A stretch of 64,000 nt of DNA from Burkholderia lata (GTDB lineage: Bacteria; Pseudomonadota; Gammaproteobacteria; Burkholderiales; Burkholderiaceae): the NCBI RefSeq assembly GCF_902499335.1, contig NZ_CABVQK010000020.1:62001-126000 (forward strand), read 5' to 3'. Shown here one piece after another: positions 27,015-34,721 of the stretch. Numbering within the stretch: the stretch's first letter is position 1; each line of letters starts with the position of its first letter. The position numbers and the translations under genes are program-made. The notes below the pieces were generated by a model. That model did no database searches. It was given only the letters and a program-made list of their open reading frames with translations, and was not told the DNA's origin.

Positions 27015-27671
27015 TCAGAACTTGAAGCGCGACGGCTCGATCGCGTTGACGAGGTGGTCGATGTACGTTTCGAACACGTCGGCGACGCGGTACTGCTTGT
27101 CGTCGATGCGCGTGATGATCTGCGCCTTCATCACCGGACGGCCACCGACGAATGCCGCGAGGCGGCCGCCGACCTTCAGCTGTTCGAGCATTTCCTGCGG
27201 CACGACGGGCAGGCCGCCCGCGACGCAGATCACGTCATACGGTGCCTTGCCGGCCCAGCCGCGCGAACCGTCGCCGAGGACGACTTCCGCGTTGGTCACG
27301 CCGTCGTTGCGCAGGTTGTCTTCCGCGAACTTCGCGTTGGTCGGATCGATCTCGACGGCCGTCACGTGTTGTGCGCGGTGCGCGAACAGCGCAGCCAGGT
27401 AGCCCGAGCCGGCGCCGATGATGAGCACGTTCTCGTGCTTCTTGACCGTCAGCTCCTGCAGCACGCGCGCTTCGACGCGCGGGAACAGCATCTTGCTGTT
27501 GCCGCTCGGCAGCGGCAGTTCGAGGTCGACGAACGCGAGATCGCGGTATTCGGCCGGAACGTAGTTTTCACGCTTGACGATCGACAGCAGGCCCAGGACG
27601 TCGAGATCCAGCACGTCCCACGGCCGGATCTGTTGTTCGATCATGTTGAAACGCGCGTTTTCGATATTCAT
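27015..27671 (-). CDS. Protein-L-isoaspartate O-methyltransferase family protein
   Basis: 218 residues. The S-adenosylmethionine fold is clear in LIIGAGSGYLAALFAHRAQHVTAVEID, with YDVICVAGGLPVVP downstream. The N-terminus (NARFNMIEQQIRPWDVLD) is the form seen in the proteobacterial Pcm-like branch encoded near rhodanese or tolC genes rather than in the surE-linked Pcm. Canonical Pcm repairs isoaspartyl residues. Whether this branch does the same is less certain. Cotranscribed with the rhodanese gene. Confidence 0.85.
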   Translation of the reverse strand: MNIENARFNMIEQQIRPWDVLDLDVLGLLSIVKRENYVPAEYRDLAFVDLELPLPSGNSKMLFPRVEARVLQELTVKKHENVLIIGAGSGYLAALFAHRAQHVTAVEIDPTNAKFAEDNLRNDGVTNAEVVLGDGSRGWAGKAPYDVICVAGGLPVVPQEMLEQLKVGGRLAAFVGGRPVMKAQIITRIDDKQYRVADVFETYIDHLVNAIEPSRFKF

Positions 27672-27775
27672 GGTGTGGTCACGCAGCCTGGTCGGCCATC
27701 AGCGGGGATAGAGAAACTTCGTGATTGTACCAAACGGGGCGGCCGCGAAGCCTTCAGGCGGCCTGCAACAGACCT

Positions 27776-28033
27776 TTACCCCTTGCTCTTCTTGATCTGC
27801 GCCTCGAACGCGAGGTCGAGCTTGCTCGCCTTGCGCGGCTTTTTGGGGCCGAATTCGTCGACGAACTTGACGAACTCGTCGAGCGGCAGCGGCTCGCAGC
27901 GCTTTTCGGCGGTGCCGCCGGAGCGGTCGACGAGATAGAACAGGCCGCCCGCCATCGCGACGGCCGCGAATTGCGGGTTGCCGGAGCGGGTCTTCAGGCG
28001 TTCGACCGCGTGGGTCGCTTTGGTGGTGCGCAT
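27776..28033 (-). CDS. Small conserved hypothetical protein
   Basis: 85 residues that I do not recognise as a named family. The protein is basic at both ends (RTTKATHAVERLKTRSG at the start, PRKASKLDLAFEAQIKKSKG at the end) with a hydrophobic core, FAAVAMAGGLFYLVDRSGG. Codon use matches the neighbours and the gene fits the space between hemN and the methyltransferase on the same strand. No signal peptide or metal-binding motif is seen. Function unknown. Confidence 0.65.
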   Translation of the reverse strand: MRTTKATHAVERLKTRSGNPQFAAVAMAGGLFYLVDRSGGTAEKRCEPLPLDEFVKFVDEFGPKKPRKASKLDLAFEAQIKKSKG

Positions 28034-28113
28034 CGTGCGGATTCTGGCGGGGCGTAAGCCCCATACTGTATCAAACCGGCCGCCCGCGCGTGACCGGCCG
28101 GGGCCCGCCGGGC

Positions 28114-29505
28114 TCAGACCGTGCGCGAGTAGCGCTGCTGCGGCGTCTGACCGAGATACGCGTCGAACGCCATCGCGATGTTGCGCACGACCATCCGGCC
28201 GGCCGGATGGATCGTCAGGCGGTCGGTTGCGATCGACAGCAGCCCGTCACGCTCGAACGGGCGCAGCGCGTCGAGTTCGCGCGCGAAATGATCGGCGAAG
28301 CGGATGCCGTGGGCGGCCTCGACATGCGAGAACGGCAGTTCGAGGTTGCACATCAGTTGCGTGATCACGTCGCGGCGCAGCCGGTCGTCGGGCGTGAGCC
28401 GCACGCCACGCGCGATCGGCAGCCGGCCCGCGTCGAGCGCGGCGCCGTAGGCGGGCAGGTCTTTCGCGTTCTGCGCGTAGACGTCGCCGACCTTGCCGAT
28501 CGACGACACGCCGAATCCGACGAGGTCGGTGTCCGCGCGCGTGCTGTAGCCCTGGAAGTTGCGCTGTAGCGTGCCGTTCTTCTGCGCGCGCACGAGTTCG
28601 TCGGACGGCCGCGCGAAGTGGTCCATCCCGATGTACACGTAGCCGGCCGACGTCAGCATGTCGATCGCGAGGCCGAGCAGCGCGATGCGCGTTTCCGGCG
28701 GCGGCAGCGTCGCGTCGTCGATCTGACGCTGCATCTTGAACAGGTGCGGCATGTGCGCATAGCCGAACACCGACAGCCGGTCGGGCGCGAGTTCGATGAT
28801 CGTTTCCAGCGTGCGCGCGAAGACGGAGACGGTCTGGTGCGGCAGCCCGTAGATCAGGTCGACACTCACCGAATGAAAACCCGTCGTGCGCGCGGCGGAG
28901 AGCAGGTCGGCCGTCATCGCGAGCGGCTGGATGCGGTTGATCGCCTGCTGCACGACCGGATCGAAATCCTGCACGCCGAGGCTCAGCCGGTTGAAGCCGA
29001 TGGTGCGCAGGTGGACGAGCGTCGCGGGCGTGACCGTGCGCGGATCGATCTCGATCGAGAACTCGGCGTCGGCGTCCGGCGCGAGCGCGAAGTGCTCGCG
29101 CGTGGCCGCCATCAGCTCGGCCGTTTCGTCGTTGGACAGGAAGGTGGGCGTGCCGCCGCCCCAGTGCAGCTGCGTGACCGGGCGCGCCGGATCGAACAGC
29201 GCGGCCTGCAGCGCCATCTCGCGCTTGAGCTGGTCGAGATACGGACGCGCGCGGCGGCGGTTGTTGGTCGCGATCTTGTTGCAGCCGCAGTAGAAGCACG
29301 CGGTGTTGCAGAACGGGATGTGGAAGTACAGCGACAGCTCGCTCGACGACGCGCCGGGGTCGCTCGCCGCACGCACATAGTCGGCCGGGTCGAAATCGTC
29401 GCGGAACTGCAGCGCGGTGGGGTACGACGTATAGCGCGGCCCGTTCGCGCCGTATTTCGCGAGCAAATCGGGACGGAACAATGAGTCGGCAGAACCGGAA
29501 CGCAT
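28114..29505 (-). CDS. hemN: Oxygen-independent coproporphyrinogen III dehydrogenase
   Basis: 463 residues from the ATG at 29505 (MRSGSADSLFRPDLLAKYG). The radical-SAM cluster motif is C-x3-C-x2-C in FCNTACFYCGCNKIAT, preceded by the typical HemN segment GPRYTSYPTALQF. It oxidatively decarboxylates coproporphyrinogen III to protoporphyrinogen IX without oxygen in haem synthesis. Length and N-terminus indicate a true HemN rather than the shorter HemW. No clear FNR/ANR box (TTGAT-N4-ATCAA) was seen upstream, although anaerobic control is common for this gene. Confidence 0.93.
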   Translation of the reverse strand: MRSGSADSLFRPDLLAKYGANGPRYTSYPTALQFRDDFDPADYVRAASDPGASSSELSLYFHIPFCNTACFYCGCNKIATNNRRRARPYLDQLKREMALQAALFDPARPVTQLHWGGGTPTFLSNDETAELMAATREHFALAPDADAEFSIEIDPRTVTPATLVHLRTIGFNRLSLGVQDFDPVVQQAINRIQPLAMTADLLSAARTTGFHSVSVDLIYGLPHQTVSVFARTLETIIELAPDRLSVFGYAHMPHLFKMQRQIDDATLPPPETRIALLGLAIDMLTSAGYVYIGMDHFARPSDELVRAQKNGTLQRNFQGYSTRADTDLVGFGVSSIGKVGDVYAQNAKDLPAYGAALDAGRLPIARGVRLTPDDRLRRDVITQLMCNLELPFSHVEAAHGIRFADHFARELDALRPFERDGLLSIATDRLTIHPAGRMVVRNIAMAFDAYLGQTPQQRYSRTV

Positions 29506-29665
29506 GATGGTCTCGCGCTTTTTAGATGCTTTCGAGTATATAAACGCGCGATTCGGCTGCATTGCGTAATAACGTCGCAGCCGGGGATGGCACAATGCGG
29601 GGTGGGGCTGCCGGCACCGCGTCCGGTTGCCGCACCGTTTTTTGTTGTTCGTTCGAGAGAGCCGA

Positions 29666-29971
29666 GTGTCCGTCGAATTGCCTGTCCGCCCGGCGTCAGC
29701 CGTCCCGCCGCCGCATGCGTGCCGCGAGGGCTGCGGCGCGTGCTGCATCGCGCCGTCGATTTCCAGCCCGATTCCGGGCATGCCCGACGGCAAGCCGGCC
29801 GGCATGCGCTGCGTGCAGCTCGGCGACGACCTGCGCTGCCGGATCTTCGGCCGCCCCGAGCGGCCCGCGTGCTGCTCCGGGTTGCAGCCGGCCGCGGACA
29901 TGTGCGGCGCGTCGCGCGACGATGCGCTCGCATGGCTCACGCGTCTCGAGGCCGCGACGCGGCCGTCGTAA
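29666..29971 (+). CDS. YkgJ-family cysteine cluster protein
   Basis: 101 residues from the GTG at 29666, which has GAGAGA just upstream. Eight Cys residues are arranged as CREGCGACC near residue 25, then single Cys in MRCVQLGDDLRCRIF, and CC and C in RPACCSGLQPAADMCG, the pattern of the YkgJ/UPF0153 zinc- or iron-binding family. Biochemical function is unsettled. It is divergent from hemN and 17 bases before the lipoprotein gene, so those two may be cotranscribed. Confidence 0.85.
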   Translation: MSVELPVRPASAVPPPHACREGCGACCIAPSISSPIPGMPDGKPAGMRCVQLGDDLRCRIFGRPERPACCSGLQPAADMCGASRDDALAWLTRLEAATRPS

Positions 29972-29988
29972 CCAGGAGAGTGTTCAGC

Positions 29989-30570
29989 ATGACCGCACCT
30001 TGCGCGCCCGGCCGGCGCCGTTTTCTTGCCGCAACCGTCGGCGCCATCGGCGTGACGCTCTCGCTCGCCGCGTGCGCGTCGACGTTCCCGTTCATCCCCG
30101 ATCACTACACGTTCTCGCGCGGTGACGTGCAGAAAGCTGTTGCGCGCAAGTTCCCGTACCAGAAGACGGTCGCGCAGGTCGTCGACGTGTCGCTCGCGAA
30201 CCCGGCCGTCAACCTGCTGCCCGACCAGAACCGCGTGGCCGTGCAGCTCGACGCGCATTTCGTGAGCCCGTTCCTGCGTGCGCCGGTCAGCGGCAAGTTC
30301 ACCGTGTCGGGCCAGCTCGCGTACGACGCGCCGAGCCGCTCGGTCGTGCTGAAGTCGCCGGCCGTCGACAGCCTCGCGCTCGACGGCGACGCGCAGATGT
30401 ACGCGCAACAGGTCGGCGCGGCCGCCGGCCTGCTCGCGACGCAGTTGCTGACCAACTATCCGATCTACACGTTCAAGCCCGAACAACTGCAATTTGCCGG
30501 GGTGAACTACGAACCCGGTACAATTACGATTCTTACAAACGGCATACGTGTGGCGATCGTCGAAAAGTGA
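29989..30570 (+). CDS. DUF1439 lipoprotein
   Basis: 193 residues from the ATG at 29989 with AGGAG upstream. The signal sequence RRRFLAATVGAIGVTLSLAAC ends in a lipobox (L-A-A-C), so the Cys would be lipidated and the protein anchored in the outer or inner membrane facing the periplasm. The mature part matches the DUF1439 (YceB-like) fold, a two-layer structure related to lipid-binding modules. Its partner is unknown. It precedes uppP by about 80 bases on the same strand. Confidence 0.85.
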   Translation: MTAPCAPGRRRFLAATVGAIGVTLSLAACASTFPFIPDHYTFSRGDVQKAVARKFPYQKTVAQVVDVSLANPAVNLLPDQNRVAVQLDAHFVSPFLRAPVSGKFTVSGQLAYDAPSRSVVLKSPAVDSLALDGDAQMYAQQVGAAAGLLATQLLTNYPIYTFKPEQLQFAGVNYEPGTITILTNGIRVAIVEK

Positions 30571-30651
30571 CGACGAACCGCGCTCGGCCGGAGGGGGGCC
30601 GCGCGCGGAAGAGTGGCCCATTCATTCGACCATTTCGGAGTTGGGCCACGG

Positions 30652-31482
30652 ATGGACTGGATCCTGATCTGCAAGGCTTTGATCCTCGGCGTCGTCGAGG
30701 GGCTGACGGAATTCCTGCCGGTGTCGAGCACCGGTCACCTGATCGTCGCGGGCAGCTTCCTGAATTTCAACGATTCGCACGCGAAGACTTTCGACGTCGT
30801 GATCCAGTTCGGTGCGATCCTCGCGGTCTGCTGGGAATACCGGCAACGGATCGCATCGATCGTGTCCGGGCTGCCTAGCCGGCCCGATGCGCGGCGCTTC
30901 ACGCTGAACGTCGTGATCGCGACGATTCCCGCGATCGCGCTCGGCCTGCTGCTCGAGAAGAAGATCAAAGCGGTGCTGTTCTCGCCGGTCCCCGTCGCGT
31001 TTGCGCTCGTCGTGGGCGGCGCGATCATCCTGTGGGCCGAGGCGCGGCAGCGCGAGCGCAGCGAGCCGCCGCGCGTGGTGTCGGTCGATGCGCTGACACC
31101 GCTCGATGCGCTGAAGGTCGGCATCGCGCAGTGTTTTGCGCTGATTCCCGGCATGTCGCGCTCGGGTTCGACGATCATCGGCGGAATGCTGTTCGGCCTC
31201 GACCGGCGTGTTGCCACCGAATTCTCGTTCTTCCTCGCGATCCCGATCATCTTCGGCGCGACGCTCTATGAAACCGTCAAGGACTGGCACGCGTTCACCG
31301 TCGATTCGCTCGGCCTGTTCGCGCTTGGCCTCGTCGCGGCGTTCGTCAGCGCGTTCGTGTGCGTGCGCTGGCTGCTGCGCTATGTCGCGACGCACGATTT
31401 CACGGTGTTTGCGTGGTACCGGATCGCGTTCGGGCTGTTCGTTTTGCTGGTCGGGTATAGCGGTTGGCTGAACTGGGCGTGA
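30652..31482 (+). CDS. uppP: Undecaprenyl-diphosphatase (BacA family)
   Basis: 276 residues from the ATG at 30652 (MDWILICKALILGVVEGLTEF). The two active-site segments EGLTEFLPVSSTGHL and PGMSRSGSTIIGGM are intact, and about eight membrane helices are predicted. It dephosphorylates undecaprenyl diphosphate on the periplasmic side to recycle the carrier for peptidoglycan and O-antigen synthesis, and can confer bacitracin tolerance. It ends at a shared terminator. Confidence 0.96.
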   Translation: MDWILICKALILGVVEGLTEFLPVSSTGHLIVAGSFLNFNDSHAKTFDVVIQFGAILAVCWEYRQRIASIVSGLPSRPDARRFTLNVVIATIPAIALGLLLEKKIKAVLFSPVPVAFALVVGGAIILWAEARQRERSEPPRVVSVDALTPLDALKVGIAQCFALIPGMSRSGSTIIGGMLFGLDRRVATEFSFFLAIPIIFGATLYETVKDWHAFTVDSLGLFALGLVAAFVSAFVCVRWLLRYVATHDFTVFAWYRIAFGLFVLLVGYSGWLNWA

Positions 31483-31519
31483 CGCGAACAAGAAGGCTGC
31501 CCCGCCTCGCATGAAAAAA

Positions 31520-31550
31520 GCCCGATCGGCAGAGGCCGGTCGGGCTTTTT
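31520..31550. terminator. Bidirectional terminator between uppP and trmB
   Basis: GCCCGATCGGC pairs with GCCGGTCGGGC around AGAG (one G-T pair), flanked by AAAAAA on the left and TTTTT on the right. It therefore works for the plus-strand uppP transcript and the minus-strand trmB transcript. Confidence 0.9.
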
Positions 31551-31590
31551 CTTGTCCGGAGCGGGGCGGCGTATGCCGCCGCGAGAGGGA

Positions 31591-32358
31591 TCAGCCTGCG
31601 CGCTTGCGGAACACCAGGTCCCACACGCCGTGGCCGAGCCGCAGCCCGCGCCGTTCGAACTTCGTCACCGGGCGGTAGTCGGGGCGCGGTGCGTAGTCGG
31701 CGGCCGTGTTTTCGAGCGTCGGCTCCGCGCCGAGCACATCGAGCATCTGTTCCGCGTAGTTCTGCCAGTCGGTCGCGCAGTGAATGTACGCGCCCGGCTT
31801 CAGGCGCGACGCGAGATGCGCGACGAGCGGCGGCTGGATCAGCCGGCGCTTGTGGTGGCGCGCCTTGTGCCACGGGTCGGGGAAGAAGATGTGCACGCCG
31901 TCGAGGCTTTCCGGCGCGAGCATGTGCTCGAGCACCTCGACCGCGTCGTGCTGGATGATGCGGATGTTCGACAGATCCTGCTCGCCGATCAGCTTCAGCA
32001 GCGCGCCGACGCCCGGCTCGTGCACCTCGACGCCGAGGAAGTCGTCGCCGGGGCGGTTCGCGGCGATTTCCGCGGTCGATGCACCCATGCCGAAGCCGAT
32101 CTCGAGGATGCGCGGAGCGCTGCGGCCGAACACTGCGTTCCAGTCGGGCAGCTCCGGCGTATAGGGCACCACGAAGCGCGGGCCGAGTTCGTCCATCGCG
32201 CGGCGCTGGCCGGTCGACACGCGCCCGGCGCGCGTCACGAAGCTGCGGATGCGGCGGTGGTGCAGCGGATTGACTGCGTCAGTGCCTTCGGCGGCTTCGT
32301 CGGGAATGGCGTCGTCGTGCGGCGGCAGGCCGGCTTCGTTCGGATCGTCGTGCATCAT
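31591..32358 (-). CDS. trmB: tRNA (guanine-N7)-methyltransferase
   Basis: 255 residues from the ATG at 32358. The SAM-binding motif is ILEIGFGMGASTAEIAA, and the family signature FFPDPWHKARHHKRRL is perfect. It methylates G46 of tRNA variable loops. The first 60 residues are an Asp/His-rich extension longer than in E. coli TrmB. It lies between tRNA-Gly(CCC) upstream and the bidirectional terminator downstream. Confidence 0.95.
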   Translation of the reverse strand: MMHDDPNEAGLPPHDDAIPDEAAEGTDAVNPLHHRRIRSFVTRAGRVSTGQRRAMDELGPRFVVPYTPELPDWNAVFGRSAPRILEIGFGMGASTAEIAANRPGDDFLGVEVHEPGVGALLKLIGEQDLSNIRIIQHDAVEVLEHMLAPESLDGVHIFFPDPWHKARHHKRRLIQPPLVAHLASRLKPGAYIHCATDWQNYAEQMLDVLGAEPTLENTAADYAPRPDYRPVTKFERRGLRLGHGVWDLVFRKRAG

Positions 32359-32434
32359 CGGTGACAGAGAAAGGCTCGGTTGCGGGCGAGGGCCCGTTGC
32401 GCGCAGCAGTGCGCCGGGGGAACCGGCACATGGT

Positions 32435-32464
32435 ACAAAAAAGCCGCCTTCGACGAGGCGGCTT
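32435..32464 (-). terminator. Rho-independent terminator after tRNA-Gly
   Basis: The 9-bp stem AAGCCGCCT/AGGCGGCTT with a 6-base loop is followed on the minus strand by TTTTTTG. It lies about 28 bases after the tRNA and so ends the tRNA transcript before trmB. Confidence 0.88.
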
Positions 32465-32492
32465 ATGCGCAGGCTGCGATGCAGCCGGAAAG

Positions 32493-32567
32493 TGGAGCGG
32501 GCGATGGGAATCGAACCCACGTCATCAGCTTGGGAAGCTGAGGTAATGGCCATTATACGACGCCCGC
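32493..32567 (-). tRNA. tRNA-Gly (anticodon CCC)
   Basis: On the minus strand the acceptor stem GCGGGCG pairs with CGCCCGC, a D-arm with the AATGG sequence follows, then an anticodon stem TCAGC/GCTGA enclosing the loop TTCCCAA with anticodon CCC at positions 34-36, a T-arm with GGTTCGATTCC, and an encoded 3' CCA after the T discriminator base. Total 75 bases including CCA. Confidence 0.95.
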
Positions 32568-32577
32568 AGAACGCGCA

Positions 32578-32607
32578 ATTCTACAGGGTTTGGCCGAGAT
32601 GTGGCAA
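32578..32607 (-). promoter_or_regulatory. Sigma-70 promoter of tRNA-Gly
   Basis: On the minus strand TTGCCA (32602-32607) and TAGAAT (32578-32583) are separated by 18 bases, and the -10 element ends 10 bases before the tRNA 5' end. The rest of the interval up to the cupin gene (about 32608-32820) shows no gene. Confidence 0.7.
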
Positions 32608-32821
32608 GTGGGCTGTTTTGGCCCCGCTGACTTCGAGGTCGGCACGACGCGAGGGAGGTGCGGTGGCGCCGCCGGGAATGGTCTCCAAAAAGGGTTCGGC
32701 CGGAAGTGACCCATCGGCGCAACGCTGAGCCGGACGAACCGGCGGCGCGCCCGCCCGCAAGCCGGTGTCGAAAATAGACGAGTCGGTGTCGGAAGCATGC
32801 AAGCCCCGCCGACGCTTTCGA

Positions 32822-32855
32822 ACTAACGTGACAGGCCTCTTATACGATCGTTAGT
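32822..32855. promoter_or_regulatory. Inverted repeat in the cupin gene promoter region
   Basis: ACTAACG (32822-32828) and CGTTAGT (32849-32855) are perfect inverted repeats separated by 20 bases that include TATACG. The site ends 11 bases before the cupin ATG, so a repressor bound here would block transcription or translation. The protein that binds it is unknown. Confidence 0.4.
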
Positions 32856-32866
32856 CTGGAGCCGAC

Positions 32867-33211
32867 ATGTCCGATTTCATCACCGTTCTGCGCAAAACCT
32901 GCCCGACCCCCGTCCTTGACGCGACCAAGTGGAAGCGCATCGGCGGCGATCCGCACACCGTGAACCTGAACGCCTACCTCTCGAAGGACGGCAGCAAGAT
33001 CATGGGTACCTGGATCTGTACGCCGGGCAAGTTCGAAGTGAACTACGAGAAATGGGAGTACTGCCACTTCCTCGACGGCTACTGCATCATCACGCCGGAA
33101 GGCGAGGAGGCGGTGCACCTGAAAGCCGGCGACGTGTTCGTGATCGAACCCGGCATGAAAGGGACGTGGGAAGTGGTGGAAACGGTGCGCAAGTACTTCG
33201 TGTTCGCCTGA
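32867..33211 (+). CDS. Cupin-domain protein (DUF861-like)
   Basis: 114 residues, a single cupin barrel. The segments ICTPGKFEVNYEKWEYCHFLDGYCIITPEG and HLKAGDVFVIEPGMKGTWEVVE match the EutQ/ureidoglycine-aminohydrolase-like cupins, and the final KYFVFA is typical of DUF861. The usual metal-binding His pairs are mostly lost, so catalysis is doubtful and a sensing or sugar-binding role is possible. It converges with the GlxA-type regulator gene. A 7-bp inverted repeat and a -10-like TATACG lie just upstream, suggesting its own regulated promoter. Confidence 0.8.
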   Translation: MSDFITVLRKTCPTPVLDATKWKRIGGDPHTVNLNAYLSKDGSKIMGTWICTPGKFEVNYEKWEYCHFLDGYCIITPEGEEAVHLKAGDVFVIEPGMKGTWEVVETVRKYFVFA

Positions 33212-33331
33212 GCGAGTCGATCGGTTCGGCCTGCGCAAAGGCACCGGTCGTGCAGACGCATTGAGCCGCCCCCTTCAGCCGATACCAACGAGCCGGGATT
33301 GCCGCCGGGATGACCCGCGAGGGATTCCGGC

Positions 33332-34429
33332 TCAATAGAATTCGTTCCGGTTCGGAAACAACTCGCCGAGCGTGGTCGCACGTTCGGCCGGCTCCGCCAT
33401 CCCGCCGATCGCGCCGGGTGCTTGCCGTTCACGATAGGCGCTCGGCGACATACCGTACGCGCGCCGGAACTCACGCCCCAGATGCGACGCATCGGCAAAT
33501 CCGCAGGCTGCCGCGATTTCGGAAATGTTCTTGTCCAGATGCATCAGCATCCATGCGGCCGTGCGAATCCGGATCGCCCGGTAGCAGGCGGCCGGCCCGC
33601 CACCGGTCGCTTCCCTGAACAGCCGTTCCAACTGTCTCGATGAAACGTCCAGCCGGCGCGCCAGCTCGTCGATCGTAATCGAGTGGCTGATGTGTTGCTC
33701 CATCAGCAGGATCGCGCGCTTCACCTTCGGATGCGCGTTGGGCGCGACGCCGGGCGGATGCGGTTGCGGCGCGCTGACCGTTTCGCGCCCGTCAACCAGC
33801 AGGATCCGGAGCGCCTTGTAGACGATCGACGGCTCGATGTGCCGCACCAGGATCGCGGCCGCGACGTCGATCGACGCGCGCCCGCCGGAGCAGGTCACGC
33901 GCCGTCCATCCAGCACGTAGAGGCGATCGGACACCACGAGCTTCGCATCGACGGACGGAAACCGCTCGATGAAGTCCCAGTAGTGAAACCAGCTGATGCA
34001 GATCCGGTGTCCGGCCATCACGCCCGCACGTGCCAGCGCGAACGCACCGGTGCAGATGCCGACCAGCATCGCGCCGGCCGAGGCGGCCGCGCGAATGAAT
34101 TCCAGCGTGGCCGCGTCGGGTTCCGAGCGGACATGCAGGAGCCCGCCCACGACGACCACGTAGTCGTATTCCTGACGCGCATTCAACGACTCCCACGCCG
34201 GGACCTGGATCCCGCAGCTAGCGCGAACGGGGGAGGCCATGTCGCCGAGGATCGTCCACGACAACCTGACCGGCCGGCTGTTGTCGCCCTCGTCGGCCGC
34301 GAGCCGCAACACGTCGACCATGCCCGAGAACGCCGTCAGCGTGAAATTCGGCAACAGGACGAAGCCGAACCGGATACGTGCCGGCGTGTCGGGTTCCGGC
34401 GGGCTTGCGACAGGTGCTGCATGACTCAT
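33332..34429 (-). CDS. GlxA-type AraC-family transcriptional regulator
   Basis: 365 residues from the ATG at 34429 (MSHAAPVASPPEP). The N-terminal half is a DJ-1/PfpI-like (class I amidotransferase) sensor domain with the nucleophile-elbow-like GAMLVGICTGAFALARAG. The C-terminal half is a double helix-turn-helix of the AraC type (SITIDELARRLDVSSRQLERL and NISEIAAACGFADASHLGREF). Family members control catabolism of arginine, choline, carnitine or glycine betaine. The amino-acid permease gene lies directly upstream on the same strand and is the most likely target. The ligand is not known. Confidence 0.9.
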   Translation of the reverse strand: MSHAAPVASPPEPDTPARIRFGFVLLPNFTLTAFSGMVDVLRLAADEGDNSRPVRLSWTILGDMASPVRASCGIQVPAWESLNARQEYDYVVVVGGLLHVRSEPDAATLEFIRAAASAGAMLVGICTGAFALARAGVMAGHRICISWFHYWDFIERFPSVDAKLVVSDRLYVLDGRRVTCSGGRASIDVAAAILVRHIEPSIVYKALRILLVDGRETVSAPQPHPPGVAPNAHPKVKRAILLMEQHISHSITIDELARRLDVSSRQLERLFREATGGGPAACYRAIRIRTAAWMLMHLDKNISEIAAACGFADASHLGREFRRAYGMSPSAYRERQAPGAIGGMAEPAERATTLGELFPNRNEFY

Positions 34430-34560
34430 GATGATGCGCGGATAAGGCAACTGCTCGCGCAGATGCGAAACAACGAAGGCCGGCGCGATCCTTGGCGAAT
34501 CGCACCGGCCGGCCAATGTGGGCCGCAGCCCCGGGTTGCCGTACAGACGGATGTCGTGAA

Positions 34561-34596
34561 CGGCGCGGCCCGGACATCACCGTCCGGGCCGCGCCG
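34561..34596. repeat. Perfect 15-bp inverted repeat between permease and regulator genes
   Basis: CGGCGCGGCCCGGAC (34561-34575) pairs with its exact complement at 34582-34596 around ATCACC. No long T-tract follows on either strand, so it is either a weak terminator for the permease transcript or an mRNA-stabilising hairpin. The 292-base interval around it has no gene. Confidence 0.8.
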
Positions 34597-34721
34597 GAAA
34601 CATCGCTGTTGCACGGCAGGCGTCGGCGAAACGCGCGAGGCATTCGCAGTACGCGAAGCCCGACCCGATCGACTCGCCGGCAGCGGCAACCGCGCGCCTG
34701 CCAGCGCGCGTCGATTCGTCT

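Noticed and set aside
29506..29665. FNR/ANR box before hemN
   Set aside because: No TTGAT-N4-ATCAA-like dyad was found; only a TATACT-like -10 element on the minus strand.
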